The translations under genes were made by a program, and so were the position numbers. The notes under the pieces are model-generated. The model saw nothing but the letters and a program-made list of their open reading frames with translations. It ran no database searches and had not been told where the DNA came from. This document shows, piece after piece, positions 18,272 through 24,822 of a DNA stretch of 64,000 bases. Source of the stretch: Terriglobus tenax. GTDB lineage: Bacteria > Acidobacteriota > Terriglobia > Terriglobales > Acidobacteriaceae. The stretch is taken from the NCBI RefSeq assembly GCF_025685395.1, contig NZ_JAGSYA010000004.1, positions 806,001 to 870,000 of the forward strand, given 5' to 3'. Each line of letters starts with the position of its first letter. Position 1 is the first letter of the stretch.

Positions 18272-18678
18272 GCTTCCCCCAGGTAATCGGCAAACAGGTC
18301 TTCCATCTCGTACACGCGCACCTTCACCAGCTTCGCTCCGGGAATCTTTCCCTCAAGCCGCCGCCATATGGCAATCGCAATGTTCTCGCTGGTCGGCTGC
18401 ATCGTTCTGAACTCGGGAATCTCATGGTTCAGGTGGCGATGGTCATACACCCCCACCACCTCGCGCTCCATGATCTCCTTCAGCTCCTTCAGGTCCACGA
18501 CGAAGCCGGTCACCGGATCCACACCACCGGTCACCGTGACCTCCAGCGTGTAGTTGTGCCCATGGCCATTGCGGTTGGAGCACTTCCCAAACGCGCGCTC
18601 ATTCTCCTCAGGCGTCCACGTGTCCACCCAGTAGAAGTGCGACGCAGAAAACTCGGCTTTGCGGGTTAGCTGAACCAT
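18268..18678 (-). CDS. 6-pyruvoyl-tetrahydropterin synthase-like protein (copy 2)
   Basis: 136-residue paralogue of its downstream neighbour, with FSASHFYW, GKCSNRNGHGHNY, VYDHRHLNHE and a terminal KVRVYEMEDLFADY that carries the usual glutamate. All zinc and catalytic positions are intact, so both copies look functional. The two copies are quite different in sequence, which suggests an old duplication and possibly split roles (one in queuosine, one in another pterin) or a hetero-oligomer. First gene of the cluster; AGAGGG lies close to ATG 18678. Confidence 0.88.
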   Translation of the reverse strand: MVQLTRKAEFSASHFYWVDTWTPEENERAFGKCSNRNGHGHNYTLEVTVTGGVDPVTGFVVDLKELKEIMEREVVGVYDHRHLNHEIPEFRTMQPTSENIAIAIWRRLEGKIPGAKLVKVRVYEMEDLFADYLGEA

Positions 18679-18761
18679 CCCTCTAGTTTAGATGAGCCAC
18701 CAGCCAAACCGCTTCACCTCATCAACATCCGAGCTATCCTGAGTGATCTGCCACAATTTGG

Positions 18762-18791
18762 GTGCCCACATCTGGTGAAGCCAGATGTGGG
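18762..18791. repeat. Hairpin repeat, family 2
   Basis: Perfect 11-bp stem CCCACATCTGG / CCAGATGTGGG (18765-18775 and 18781-18791) with loop TGAAG, preceded by GGGTG. It separates the PTPS gene from the enolase-superfamily remnant. Confidence 0.7.
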
Positions 18792-18799
18792 AATCGTAC

Positions 18800-19215
18800 C
18801 TACTCCCACTCCATCTTTCTCTGACTCTCAATCTTCGCCGCATCAAGCTCAATACCGAACCCGGGGCCCGTCGGCAGCTCGAGATGCGCTCTCTTCGGAA
18901 ACAGCGGATTCTTCTCAAACATGTAGAAATGCGCCATCTTGTTGACTAAGTACTCGCCCAGCGGAAACGTCATCGGCGGCTGGCTTGCAATCACATGCAG
19001 CGCCGCATGCAGGCAGTGCCCATGCGGCAGCACCGGAACATCATGCAACGCCGCCAGCGTACCGATCTTTACCAGCTCGGAGACGCCGCCACACCATTCC
19101 GGATCAGCCTGCACCACATCAATCGCCTCAGCCTCCAGGTACCGTTCCACATCCCAGCGGGTGTAAAAATGCTCCCTATGCCACGGAACAGCTTCAGGCC
19201 TTATACACCCGGCCC
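18800..19215 (-). pseudogene. 3' remnant of an enolase-superfamily (mandelate racemase-like) gene
   Basis: About 130 C-terminal residues of a sugar-acid dehydratase/mandelate racemase-type protein: EHFYTRWDVERYLEAEAIDV, QADPEWCGGVSELVKI, VLPHGHCLHAALH and the tail GPGFGIELDAAKIES are typical of the last barrel strands and C-terminal cap. Full-length members have about 370-400 residues, so the N-terminal domain and most catalytic residues are missing. The frame runs open upstream to about 19215 but there collides with the end of the glycosyltransferase gene, and no start is available except a GTG at 19150. The simplest reading is a deletion that removed the 5' two thirds of the gene. Confidence 0.75.
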
Positions 19216-20249
19216 TTCCAGGCCACTTCCCGCTTCAGCTTCACCTGCATCCAGCTCCGCCACAACAGCCATGCAAACAGCGGCAGCGCCACAATGCTCA
19301 GCACGCAATCGCCCCACGGAAACTCACTCTTCCGCACGCGCGCCAGGTACCGCCACATCACTCGCAGCCACACCAGGCCAAACGCCGCCCACTGCCACCA
19401 CAGCAGCAGGATGTGCTGCGGCAAAACGATCATCAGCACCGGCAGCAGCAGCAGCAGACCGAAATCAATCAGGCGGAAGCCCGCCAGCGCCAGCGGCTGC
19501 GGAAACAGGATGGCCAGGTTCTTCGTCCATCCCTCCACCATCGCAGCAAAGCTGCGGTACATGTGCGTCGAAAGCGCATCGCCTCCATAACGAAAGCGCA
19601 GCTTCCGCTTGGACGCCTTGAACTTCCACGCCAGTTCTACATCCTCCAGCACCTTGTCGCCCACCGCCTGGTGGCCACCCAGCGCAAAGTAGTCCTCACG
19701 CTGCACCAGCAGAAACTGCCCATTCGCGGCGGCAATGCGGCTGGCCGGGTCGCTCACCTTCTTCGGCGGATACGCAATCGCCAGCTCCGAGAAGATCAGC
19801 GGCATCACCGTCCTCTGCCAGAAGCCCGTCACAATCTGCTTCGGCGAGTACGACAGCATATCCGCCTCGTACTTCTCCGCCTCGCGCATCGCCCGCCCCA
19901 GGCTGCCCGGCGTATGCACCGTGTCGGCATCGGTAAACAGCAGCCACTTCCCCCGCGCCCGCTGCGCCGCCGCCCACAACGCATTGTTCTTGCCGGTCAT
20001 GCCCTTCCGCCCCGGCTTGTTTTCAAGCGCAGGAGCCGCTATCACCGTCACCCCGGCAAAACCCTCGGCAATCGCGCGCGTCCCGTCGGTCGAGCCGTCA
20101 TCCACCACCACCAGCTCCCAGTGCCGCCCCAGTTCAAAACCAGGCTCACTCTGCGAAACCAGAGACTGCAGGCATGCGCCCAGGCTGGCCTCCTCATTGC
20201 GGGCCGGCACCATCACCGTAAGTTCCATCGTCGCTGCCATGAGTTCCAT
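19194..20249 (-). CDS. Family 2 glycosyltransferase, membrane-bound
   Basis: About 351 residues: GT-A domain with VMVPARNEEASLGACLQSL, WELVVVDDGSTDGTR, the metal-binding LLFTDADTVHTPGSL and the acceptor-side VGDKVLEDVELAWKFK, then two or three C-terminal membrane segments (LIDFGLLLLLPVLMIVLP and following). The layout resembles HpnB-like and carotenoid-type glycosyltransferases acting on lipid acceptors at the inner membrane; the acceptor is not known. The open frame continues upstream to 20660 but that part is antisense to the TlpA gene, so a start at 20249 (or 20240, 20228) is used. Starts of the two divergent genes are only about 22 bp apart. Confidence 0.85.
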   Translation of the reverse strand: MELMAATMELTVMVPARNEEASLGACLQSLVSQSEPGFELGRHWELVVVDDGSTDGTRAIAEGFAGVTVIAAPALENKPGRKGMTGKNNALWAAAQRARGKWLLFTDADTVHTPGSLGRAMREAEKYEADMLSYSPKQIVTGFWQRTVMPLIFSELAIAYPPKKVSDPASRIAAANGQFLLVQREDYFALGGHQAVGDKVLEDVELAWKFKASKRKLRFRYGGDALSTHMYRSFAAMVEGWTKNLAILFPQPLALAGFRLIDFGLLLLLPVLMIVLPQHILLLWWQWAAFGLVWLRVMWRYLARVRKSEFPWGDCVLSIVALPLFAWLLWRSWMQVKLKREVAWKGRVYKA

Positions 20250-20271
20250 CGCAAACGTATTATAGGAATCA

Positions 20272-20790
20272 ATGTCACGCCTGCCACAAATCCGGGTGCC
20301 CTCTCCACGCGCAGTATGGGTGGGAATGTTGTTCGCGATGCTGCTCCCCCTCACCGCCTGCGAGCGCAACGTCAAACCAGGGCAGATCGGCGGCACCGCG
20401 CCCGACTTCACCGTAGCCGACACCGACCACACCGTGAAGCTCTCCAGCTTCCGTGGCAAGATCGTCGTTCTCAACTTCTGGGCCTCCTGGTGCATTCCCT
20501 GCGTCGAAGAGATGCCCTCCCTGCAAACCCTGCAGGAGAAGCTGCCCAACGTACAGGTTCTCGCCGTCTCCACCGACGAGGACGGCGCCGCGTACAAGCG
20601 CTTCCTCGACGAGCACCGCATCCTCTTCCTCACCGTCCGCGACGCCCAGCAGAAGTCCAACGCTCTCTACGGCAGCCTCCGCTTCCCGGAGACCTACATC
20701 ATCGATCGCAAAGGCGTCATCCGCCGCAAGCTGATCGGCGCACAGGACTGGGCCAGCCCGGAGATGATCACCTACCTCTCCAAGTTGTGA
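20272..20790 (+). CDS. TlpA/ResA-like thioredoxin lipoprotein
   Basis: 172 residues. A lipoprotein signal ending LLPLTACERN gives a lipobox cysteine near residue 30, so it is probably membrane-anchored outside the cytoplasm. Thioredoxin domain with redox motif WCIPC in VLNFWASWCIPCVEEMP and a later RFPETYIIDRKG cis-proline region. Likely an electron donor for periplasmic disulfide reduction, as ResA is in cytochrome c maturation. A second, differently exported member (15704-16195) is nearby. Its 3' end lies inside a strong hairpin. Confidence 0.9.
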   Translation: MSRLPQIRVPSPRAVWVGMLFAMLLPLTACERNVKPGQIGGTAPDFTVADTDHTVKLSSFRGKIVVLNFWASWCIPCVEEMPSLQTLQEKLPNVQVLAVSTDEDGAAYKRFLDEHRILFLTVRDAQQKSNALYGSLRFPETYIIDRKGVIRRKLIGAQDWASPEMITYLSKL

Positions 20791-20798
20791 GGTAGGTG
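20769..20798 (+). terminator. Hairpin spanning the TlpA stop codon
   Basis: Perfect 10-bp inverted repeat CACCTACCTC / GAGGTAGGTG with a 10-nt loop; the stop codon (20788-20790) straddles the loop edge and 3' arm. Only TTGCGTGTTCT follows, so termination strength is uncertain. The 3' arm GTGAGGT could instead pair with ACCTCAC at 20863-20869. Confidence 0.5.
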
Positions 20799-20910
20799 TT
20801 GCGTGTTCTAATGACCACGCTTGGGGGGGACGCAGTAAGGTCTGGCGTACACTCACCCCCGCACCTCACAACATCTTGCCCCTATTCTCCTGCCCCTGTA
20901 CCCTAGACAC

Positions 20911-21195
20911 ATGACCACGGTCGACGCTCTTTACCGCTACAGCGTGCCTCCTACTGAGGCCGCTGTTCTGGCCCTGAATAACCTGCGCGAGGTCTACGGC
21001 ATCCGCCGCGTGACCCTCGACGAAGCCGCAAAAACGGTCCGTGTCGAGTATGACGCCACCCGCTTCGGCGAGCCGGTCGTTTACCAGTTGCTGCGCCGCG
21101 CCGGCCTGCACATCGGCGATGCGGAAGTGCTCGTTCTGCCTGCTCCGCCACCGCCGCCGCCCGCTCCTCCAGCAGCCGCTCCGGCCAAGGCATAA
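20911..21195 (+). CDS. Small protein with heavy-metal-associated-like fold
   Basis: 94 residues. The first ~75 residues (YSVPPTEAAVLALNNLREVYGI, then DEAAKTVRVEYDATRF and VVYQLLRRAGL) follow the beta-alpha-beta-beta-alpha-beta spacing of HMA domains, but there is no CxxC metal site. The tail is a proline/alanine run. Function unknown; it may be a degenerate HMA-type or ACT-like domain. It stands alone between the TlpA gene and tRNA-Arg. Confidence 0.6.
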   Translation: MTTVDALYRYSVPPTEAAVLALNNLREVYGIRRVTLDEAAKTVRVEYDATRFGEPVVYQLLRRAGLHIGDAEVLVLPAPPPPPPAPPAAAPAKA

Positions 21196-21277
21196 TCCAC
21201 AGCAAACGGTCGCAAACAGGCTAAAGCTGTGTTACATTAGAAAAGTTGTCGCTGGTTCGAAAAACAGCGTCCCGGAT

Positions 21278-21354
21278 GCACCCGTAGCTCAGCTGGATAG
21301 AGCGAATGACTACGAATCATTAGGTCGGAGGTTCGACTCCTTCCGGGTGCACCA
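21278..21354 (+). tRNA. tRNA-Arg (anticodon ACG)
   Basis: 77-nt cloverleaf: acceptor GCACCCG / CGGGTGC, D-arm GCTCAGCTGGATAGAGC, anticodon stem AATGA / TCATT with loop CTACGAA (anticodon ACG), T-arm GGAGGTTCGACTCC, discriminator A and encoded CCA. ACG is normally edited to ICG to read CGU, CGC and CGA. Confidence 0.96.
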
Positions 21355-21365
21355 TAGATCAAACG

Positions 21366-21395
21366 AAACGGACACCCTCTGCGGTGTCCGTTTTT
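21366..21395 (+). terminator. Terminator of tRNA-Arg
   Basis: 11-bp stem AAACGGACACC / GGTGTCCGTTT with a 6-nt loop, ending in five T. It begins 12 bp after the tRNA. Confidence 0.9.
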
Positions 21396-21482
21396 GCGTT
21401 GCACCTTCCTCACCCCTTGGGTGCACCATTCACCACGACACAACGAGTGGGAAATCGCGCAAAGCGACCGCTTTCCAGCTAC

Positions 21483-21560
21483 GTCATTCCGCAGCGTAGC
21501 GAAGGAATTCGCTTTTGCTTTTCTTATCTTTTGTCATCCTGCAAGGATCTGCTTTTCTCA
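21483..21560 (+). repeat. Dispersed intergenic repeat, family 1 (two units)
   Basis: Unit 21483-21520 reads GTCATTCCGCAGCGTAGCGA..., unit 21533-21558 reads GTCATCCTGCAAGGATCTGC, joined by a T-rich linker as at 2.6 kb. It lies directly upstream of the GH13 gene, so an open frame running through it to 21394 is not coding. Confidence 0.75.
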
Positions 21561-21597
21561 TTCCCACCCGGATGTCCCCCCTCGCATCCAACCAGAG

Positions 21598-23292
21598 GTG
21601 ATCAACGACCTCTGGTACAAAAACGCCATCGTCTACTGCCTCTCGGTAGAAACCTTTCAGGATGGCAACGGCGACGGCATCGGCGACTTCCAGGGGCTCA
21701 TCCGGCGCCTGGACTACCTGCAGGGACTCGGCGTCACCGCCATCTGGCTGATGCCCTTCCAGACCTCGCCCCAGAAGGACGACGGCTACGACATCGCCGA
21801 CTACTACTCCGTTGACTCGCGCTACGGCACCCTGGGCGACTTCGTCGACTTCACCCACGCCTGCGAACAGCGCGGCATGCGCGTCCTCATCGACCTGGTT
21901 GTCAATCACACCTCCAACCAGCATCCCTGGTTCAAGGACGCACGCAGCAGCCCCGACTCGCCCTACCGCGACTGGTACGTCTGGTCGAAGAAGAAGCCGA
22001 AGAACGCCAACACCGGCATGGTCTTCCCCGGTGTGCAGCAAACTACATGGACCTGGGACGAAGCCGCGAAGGAGTTCTACTTCCACCGTTTCTACGAGTT
22101 CCAGCCCGACCTCAACACCGCCAACCCCGCCGTACAGGCGGAGATCCTCAAGATCATGGGTTTCTGGATCCAGCTCGGTGTCTCCGGCTTCCGCATGGAC
22201 GCCGTTCCTTTCGTCATCGCAAAAAAAGGCTCCGGCGTCACCCGCCCCGTCGAAGACTACGACATGCTGCGCACCTTCGCCGCCTTCCTCAGCTGGCGCA
22301 AAGGCGACGCCATCATCCTGGCCGAGGCCAATGTTCTTCCCACCACGGACATGCAGTACTTTGGCGAATCCGGAGAACGGCTCTCCATGATGTTCAACTT
22401 CAACGTCAACCAGCATCTCTTTTATTCGCTGGCCACCGCCGACACACGCCCCCTTGAAACCTCGCTCACACAGACAAAGCCGCGCCCCGCAACCGCGCAG
22501 TGGGGCACCTTCCTGCGCAATCATGACGAGCTGGACCTTGGCCGCCTGACCGAACCCCAGCGAAGAAAGGTCTTCGCAGCCTTCGGCCCGGACAAATCCA
22601 TGCAGCTCTACGGTCGTGGCATCCGCCGTCGCCTCGCTCCCATGCTGCGCGGAGACCGCCGCCGCATCGAGCTTGCCTACTCTCTGCTCTTCTCCCTGCC
22701 CGGCACTCCCGTCCTCTGGTACGGCGACGAGATCGGGATGGGCGAAGACCTCTCCCTGCCCGAGCGCTACAGCTGCCGCACCGCCATGCAGTGGACCAAC
22801 GATAACCACGCCGGCTTCACCCCGGCCACGCGTTCCAGGGTCAACGTTATCCGCGACAGCGCCTTTGGCTACCAGCACGTCAACGTCGCCGAACAGCGCC
22901 GCGACCCCAACTCACTGATGGACTGGATGGAACGCATGATCCGCGTCCGCAAAGAAACACCGGAGATCGGATGGGGCGACTTCTCCATCATCGATACCGG
23001 CCACCGTGAGATCCTCGGCCTGCGCTACGACTGGCGCGGCAACCACACCCTGGTCCTGCACAACTTCGCAGACGCTCCCATCGAACTATGTCTCTCCCCC
23101 CGCGCTATCGGCGACGGAGCCCAGGAAGGCAAGCCCCTGGTCAACATCCTCTCCAAGGACCACAGCTTCCTCGAAGAAGACAACGGCCACTACTGCATCC
23201 ATATGGAACCTTACGGCTACCGCTGGTTCCGCGTCGGCGGCTTCGACGGCCTGCTGCTCAAAATGGCCAAACCCGAACCGAAATCTACTTAG
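21598..23292 (+). CDS. GH13 alpha-glucan enzyme, trehalose synthase-like
   Basis: About 564 residues. It follows the trehalose synthase (maltose alpha-D-glucosyltransferase) pattern closely: DLWYKNAIVYCLSVETF, NGDGIGDFQGLIRRLDYLQ, DDGYDIADYYSVDSRYG, VNHTSNQHPWF, and late blocks RGIRRRLAPML and LPGTPVLWYGDEIGMGED. GH13 catalytic residues are the Asp in GFRMDAVPF, the Glu in ILAEANVLP and the Asp in RNHDEL. GTG 21598 is preferred as the start because homologous sequence begins there and the upstream frame is repeat DNA. Conversion of maltose to trehalose is likely, but relatives with plain hydrolase or glucosidase activity exist. Confidence 0.85.
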   Translation: MINDLWYKNAIVYCLSVETFQDGNGDGIGDFQGLIRRLDYLQGLGVTAIWLMPFQTSPQKDDGYDIADYYSVDSRYGTLGDFVDFTHACEQRGMRVLIDLVVNHTSNQHPWFKDARSSPDSPYRDWYVWSKKKPKNANTGMVFPGVQQTTWTWDEAAKEFYFHRFYEFQPDLNTANPAVQAEILKIMGFWIQLGVSGFRMDAVPFVIAKKGSGVTRPVEDYDMLRTFAAFLSWRKGDAIILAEANVLPTTDMQYFGESGERLSMMFNFNVNQHLFYSLATADTRPLETSLTQTKPRPATAQWGTFLRNHDELDLGRLTEPQRRKVFAAFGPDKSMQLYGRGIRRRLAPMLRGDRRRIELAYSLLFSLPGTPVLWYGDEIGMGEDLSLPERYSCRTAMQWTNDNHAGFTPATRSRVNVIRDSAFGYQHVNVAEQRRDPNSLMDWMERMIRVRKETPEIGWGDFSIIDTGHREILGLRYDWRGNHTLVLHNFADAPIELCLSPRAIGDGAQEGKPLVNILSKDHSFLEEDNGHYCIHMEPYGYRWFRVGGFDGLLLKMAKPEPKST

Positions 23293-23343
23293 CCGCACTG
23301 CATTCCTCTCGCCTCATAACAGTGTGAACACAGATCTCGTTCC

Positions 23344-24744
23344 TCACGGCAGCTGAAACTCCAGCACCGCCGTCGTTACAATCGTGCGCGCCTTGCCACC
23401 CTCGACATACGGCCGGTAATGCCAGCGTTGCACCGCGCCCAGCGCCGCATCCCGCAACTGCGGAGGCCCGCTGACCACACGCGCACTGGTCACGCTGCCA
23501 TCGTTGCCGACCGTAGCCTCAACCTTCACCTGGCCTTCGACATGCGCCGCGCTCGCTTCTGCCGGATACGAAGGCGTAGGACTGTAGACCAGGTTGCTGG
23601 CCATCACACCCAGCGCAGTCGACGTAATGGTTGGTGCGCTCACCTTCGGTTCCGCGGGCGCGGCCGTGGGAGCAGTCCAAAGCAGCGGCACCGTCGTATT
23701 CGCCGCTCCTGTACCCAGCCCCGGCACGCGTCGCGGACGGTTCGTCGGCACCGGAAGCCGTCTGCGTACCGGTGCCGACGAGGCCGTCTGTTCCGCCGGA
23801 GGAGGCGGCGCATTCACTTCCGGAGCAGCCGGCGCGGCCGCGCTCGATGTCTGCGGCGCTTGCCGTACCGTAGCAGGGGCACTCGCCTGCGAACGTGGAA
23901 CCGGGGCCTGCCGCACAATCACTGGCGGCGCGGCGTTCGCCACCCTCCCCGCATGTCGCTTCTCTTTTGCAGACGGACGCACAGGCTTTTCCTGCGGAAC
24001 GGTTGTTGCCTCCGATGCGGGAGCTACCTCTGGCGCTGGGGCCGCAGGCTGCGTCTGTACCGCAGGGAGAGCCGTCGCCGCTGTATCCGTTACAGGAGCG
24101 GGGTTCTGTATTGCATGCCAGGCTCCGTAGCCGCCCACAACCAGCAGCAGCACCGCCACCGTTCCCACCAGCAAAGCATTGCGCTTCCACCACGGCTCTT
24201 CCGGCTCCTCGTCATACTCCGCTTCATACGCCGAGAAAGGCGCTGCCGCCGGCTGCACAAAACTCTGCACCGGGGCGGGTGGAGGAACCGGAACCACAAT
24301 GGGCTCTGCTGCAGCCACAACCGGCCCCGCGGGCTCCGGGGCCGCAATCGGAATCACCGGAGCAGCAGGAGCCAGCGCCGCTGCCGATAACCCAGCAGTG
24401 CTGCGCATCGATTCGCGCAGATGCATCAGAAATCCGAGCAGGTAATGGGTCGACTCATCCTGCTCCACAGAAGAAGCCGGCTCCGCCGTCCCCTGCGCTG
24501 CAACAATCAGGATCCCCAGCAGATCGGCATAGCTGATCTGTTCCTGCTCCCGGTAAATCACCGCCTCAAGCAGCGTCGAAACACCACGGCAGAACGCCCT
24601 GTCATCCGACAGCCGGGCCGCCAGGGCGGGCAGAGTTTCGAGGGCGTCCATCAGGAGCCCTCGACTGATCAGGAAGCCGCGCAGCTCCGTGACATATCTC
24701 GGATACCGGCGCGATACATCCTCAAGCTGCGATGACAGGAACAT
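23344..24744 (-). CDS. TonB-like energy transducer with N-terminal extra domain
   Basis: About 466 residues. The first ~105 residues are an alpha-helical cytoplasmic domain I do not recognise (VSRRYPRYVTELRGFLISRG ... YADLLGILIVAAQG). Then come a proline/alanine-rich stretch, one membrane helix near residue 193-212 (NALLVGTVAVLLLVVGGYGAW), a long Pro/Ala-rich periplasmic spacer, and a TonB C-terminal domain (NLVYSPTPSYPAEAS, VKVEATVGNDGSVTSARVVSGP, AVQRWHYRPY). In ordinary TonB the helix is at the N-terminus, so the leading domain is unusual. ATG 24744 is used because GGAGAGGGAG precedes it; an ATG at 24789 is the alternative. Confidence 0.8.
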   Translation of the reverse strand: MFLSSQLEDVSRRYPRYVTELRGFLISRGLLMDALETLPALAARLSDDRAFCRGVSTLLEAVIYREQEQISYADLLGILIVAAQGTAEPASSVEQDESTHYLLGFLMHLRESMRSTAGLSAAALAPAAPVIPIAAPEPAGPVVAAAEPIVVPVPPPAPVQSFVQPAAAPFSAYEAEYDEEPEEPWWKRNALLVGTVAVLLLVVGGYGAWHAIQNPAPVTDTAATALPAVQTQPAAPAPEVAPASEATTVPQEKPVRPSAKEKRHAGRVANAAPPVIVRQAPVPRSQASAPATVRQAPQTSSAAAPAAPEVNAPPPPAEQTASSAPVRRRLPVPTNRPRRVPGLGTGAANTTVPLLWTAPTAAPAEPKVSAPTITSTALGVMASNLVYSPTPSYPAEASAAHVEGQVKVEATVGNDGSVTSARVVSGPPQLRDAALGAVQRWHYRPYVEGGKARTIVTTAVLEFQLP

Positions 24745-24822
24745 TCCGTAGTCTCCCTCTCCATGCAAACGAAGTATTCCATGCTGCAAACCCCGCAGGC
24801 TACGCCATGTTGCTGTCAGCAG

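Noticed and set aside
20787..20870. Possible small structured RNA (SRP-like)
   Set aside because: The outer arms pair, but the conserved SRP loop sequences (GGAA / GCAG internal loop) are not present.
21394..21597. N-terminal extension of the GH13 enzyme
   Set aside because: The frame is open, but the DNA is tRNA terminator flank and family-1 repeat, and homologous protein sequence begins only at 21598.
21484..22878. 464-codon minus-strand frame opposite the GH13 gene
   Set aside because: Valine/glycine-rich shadow of the real gene on the plus strand.
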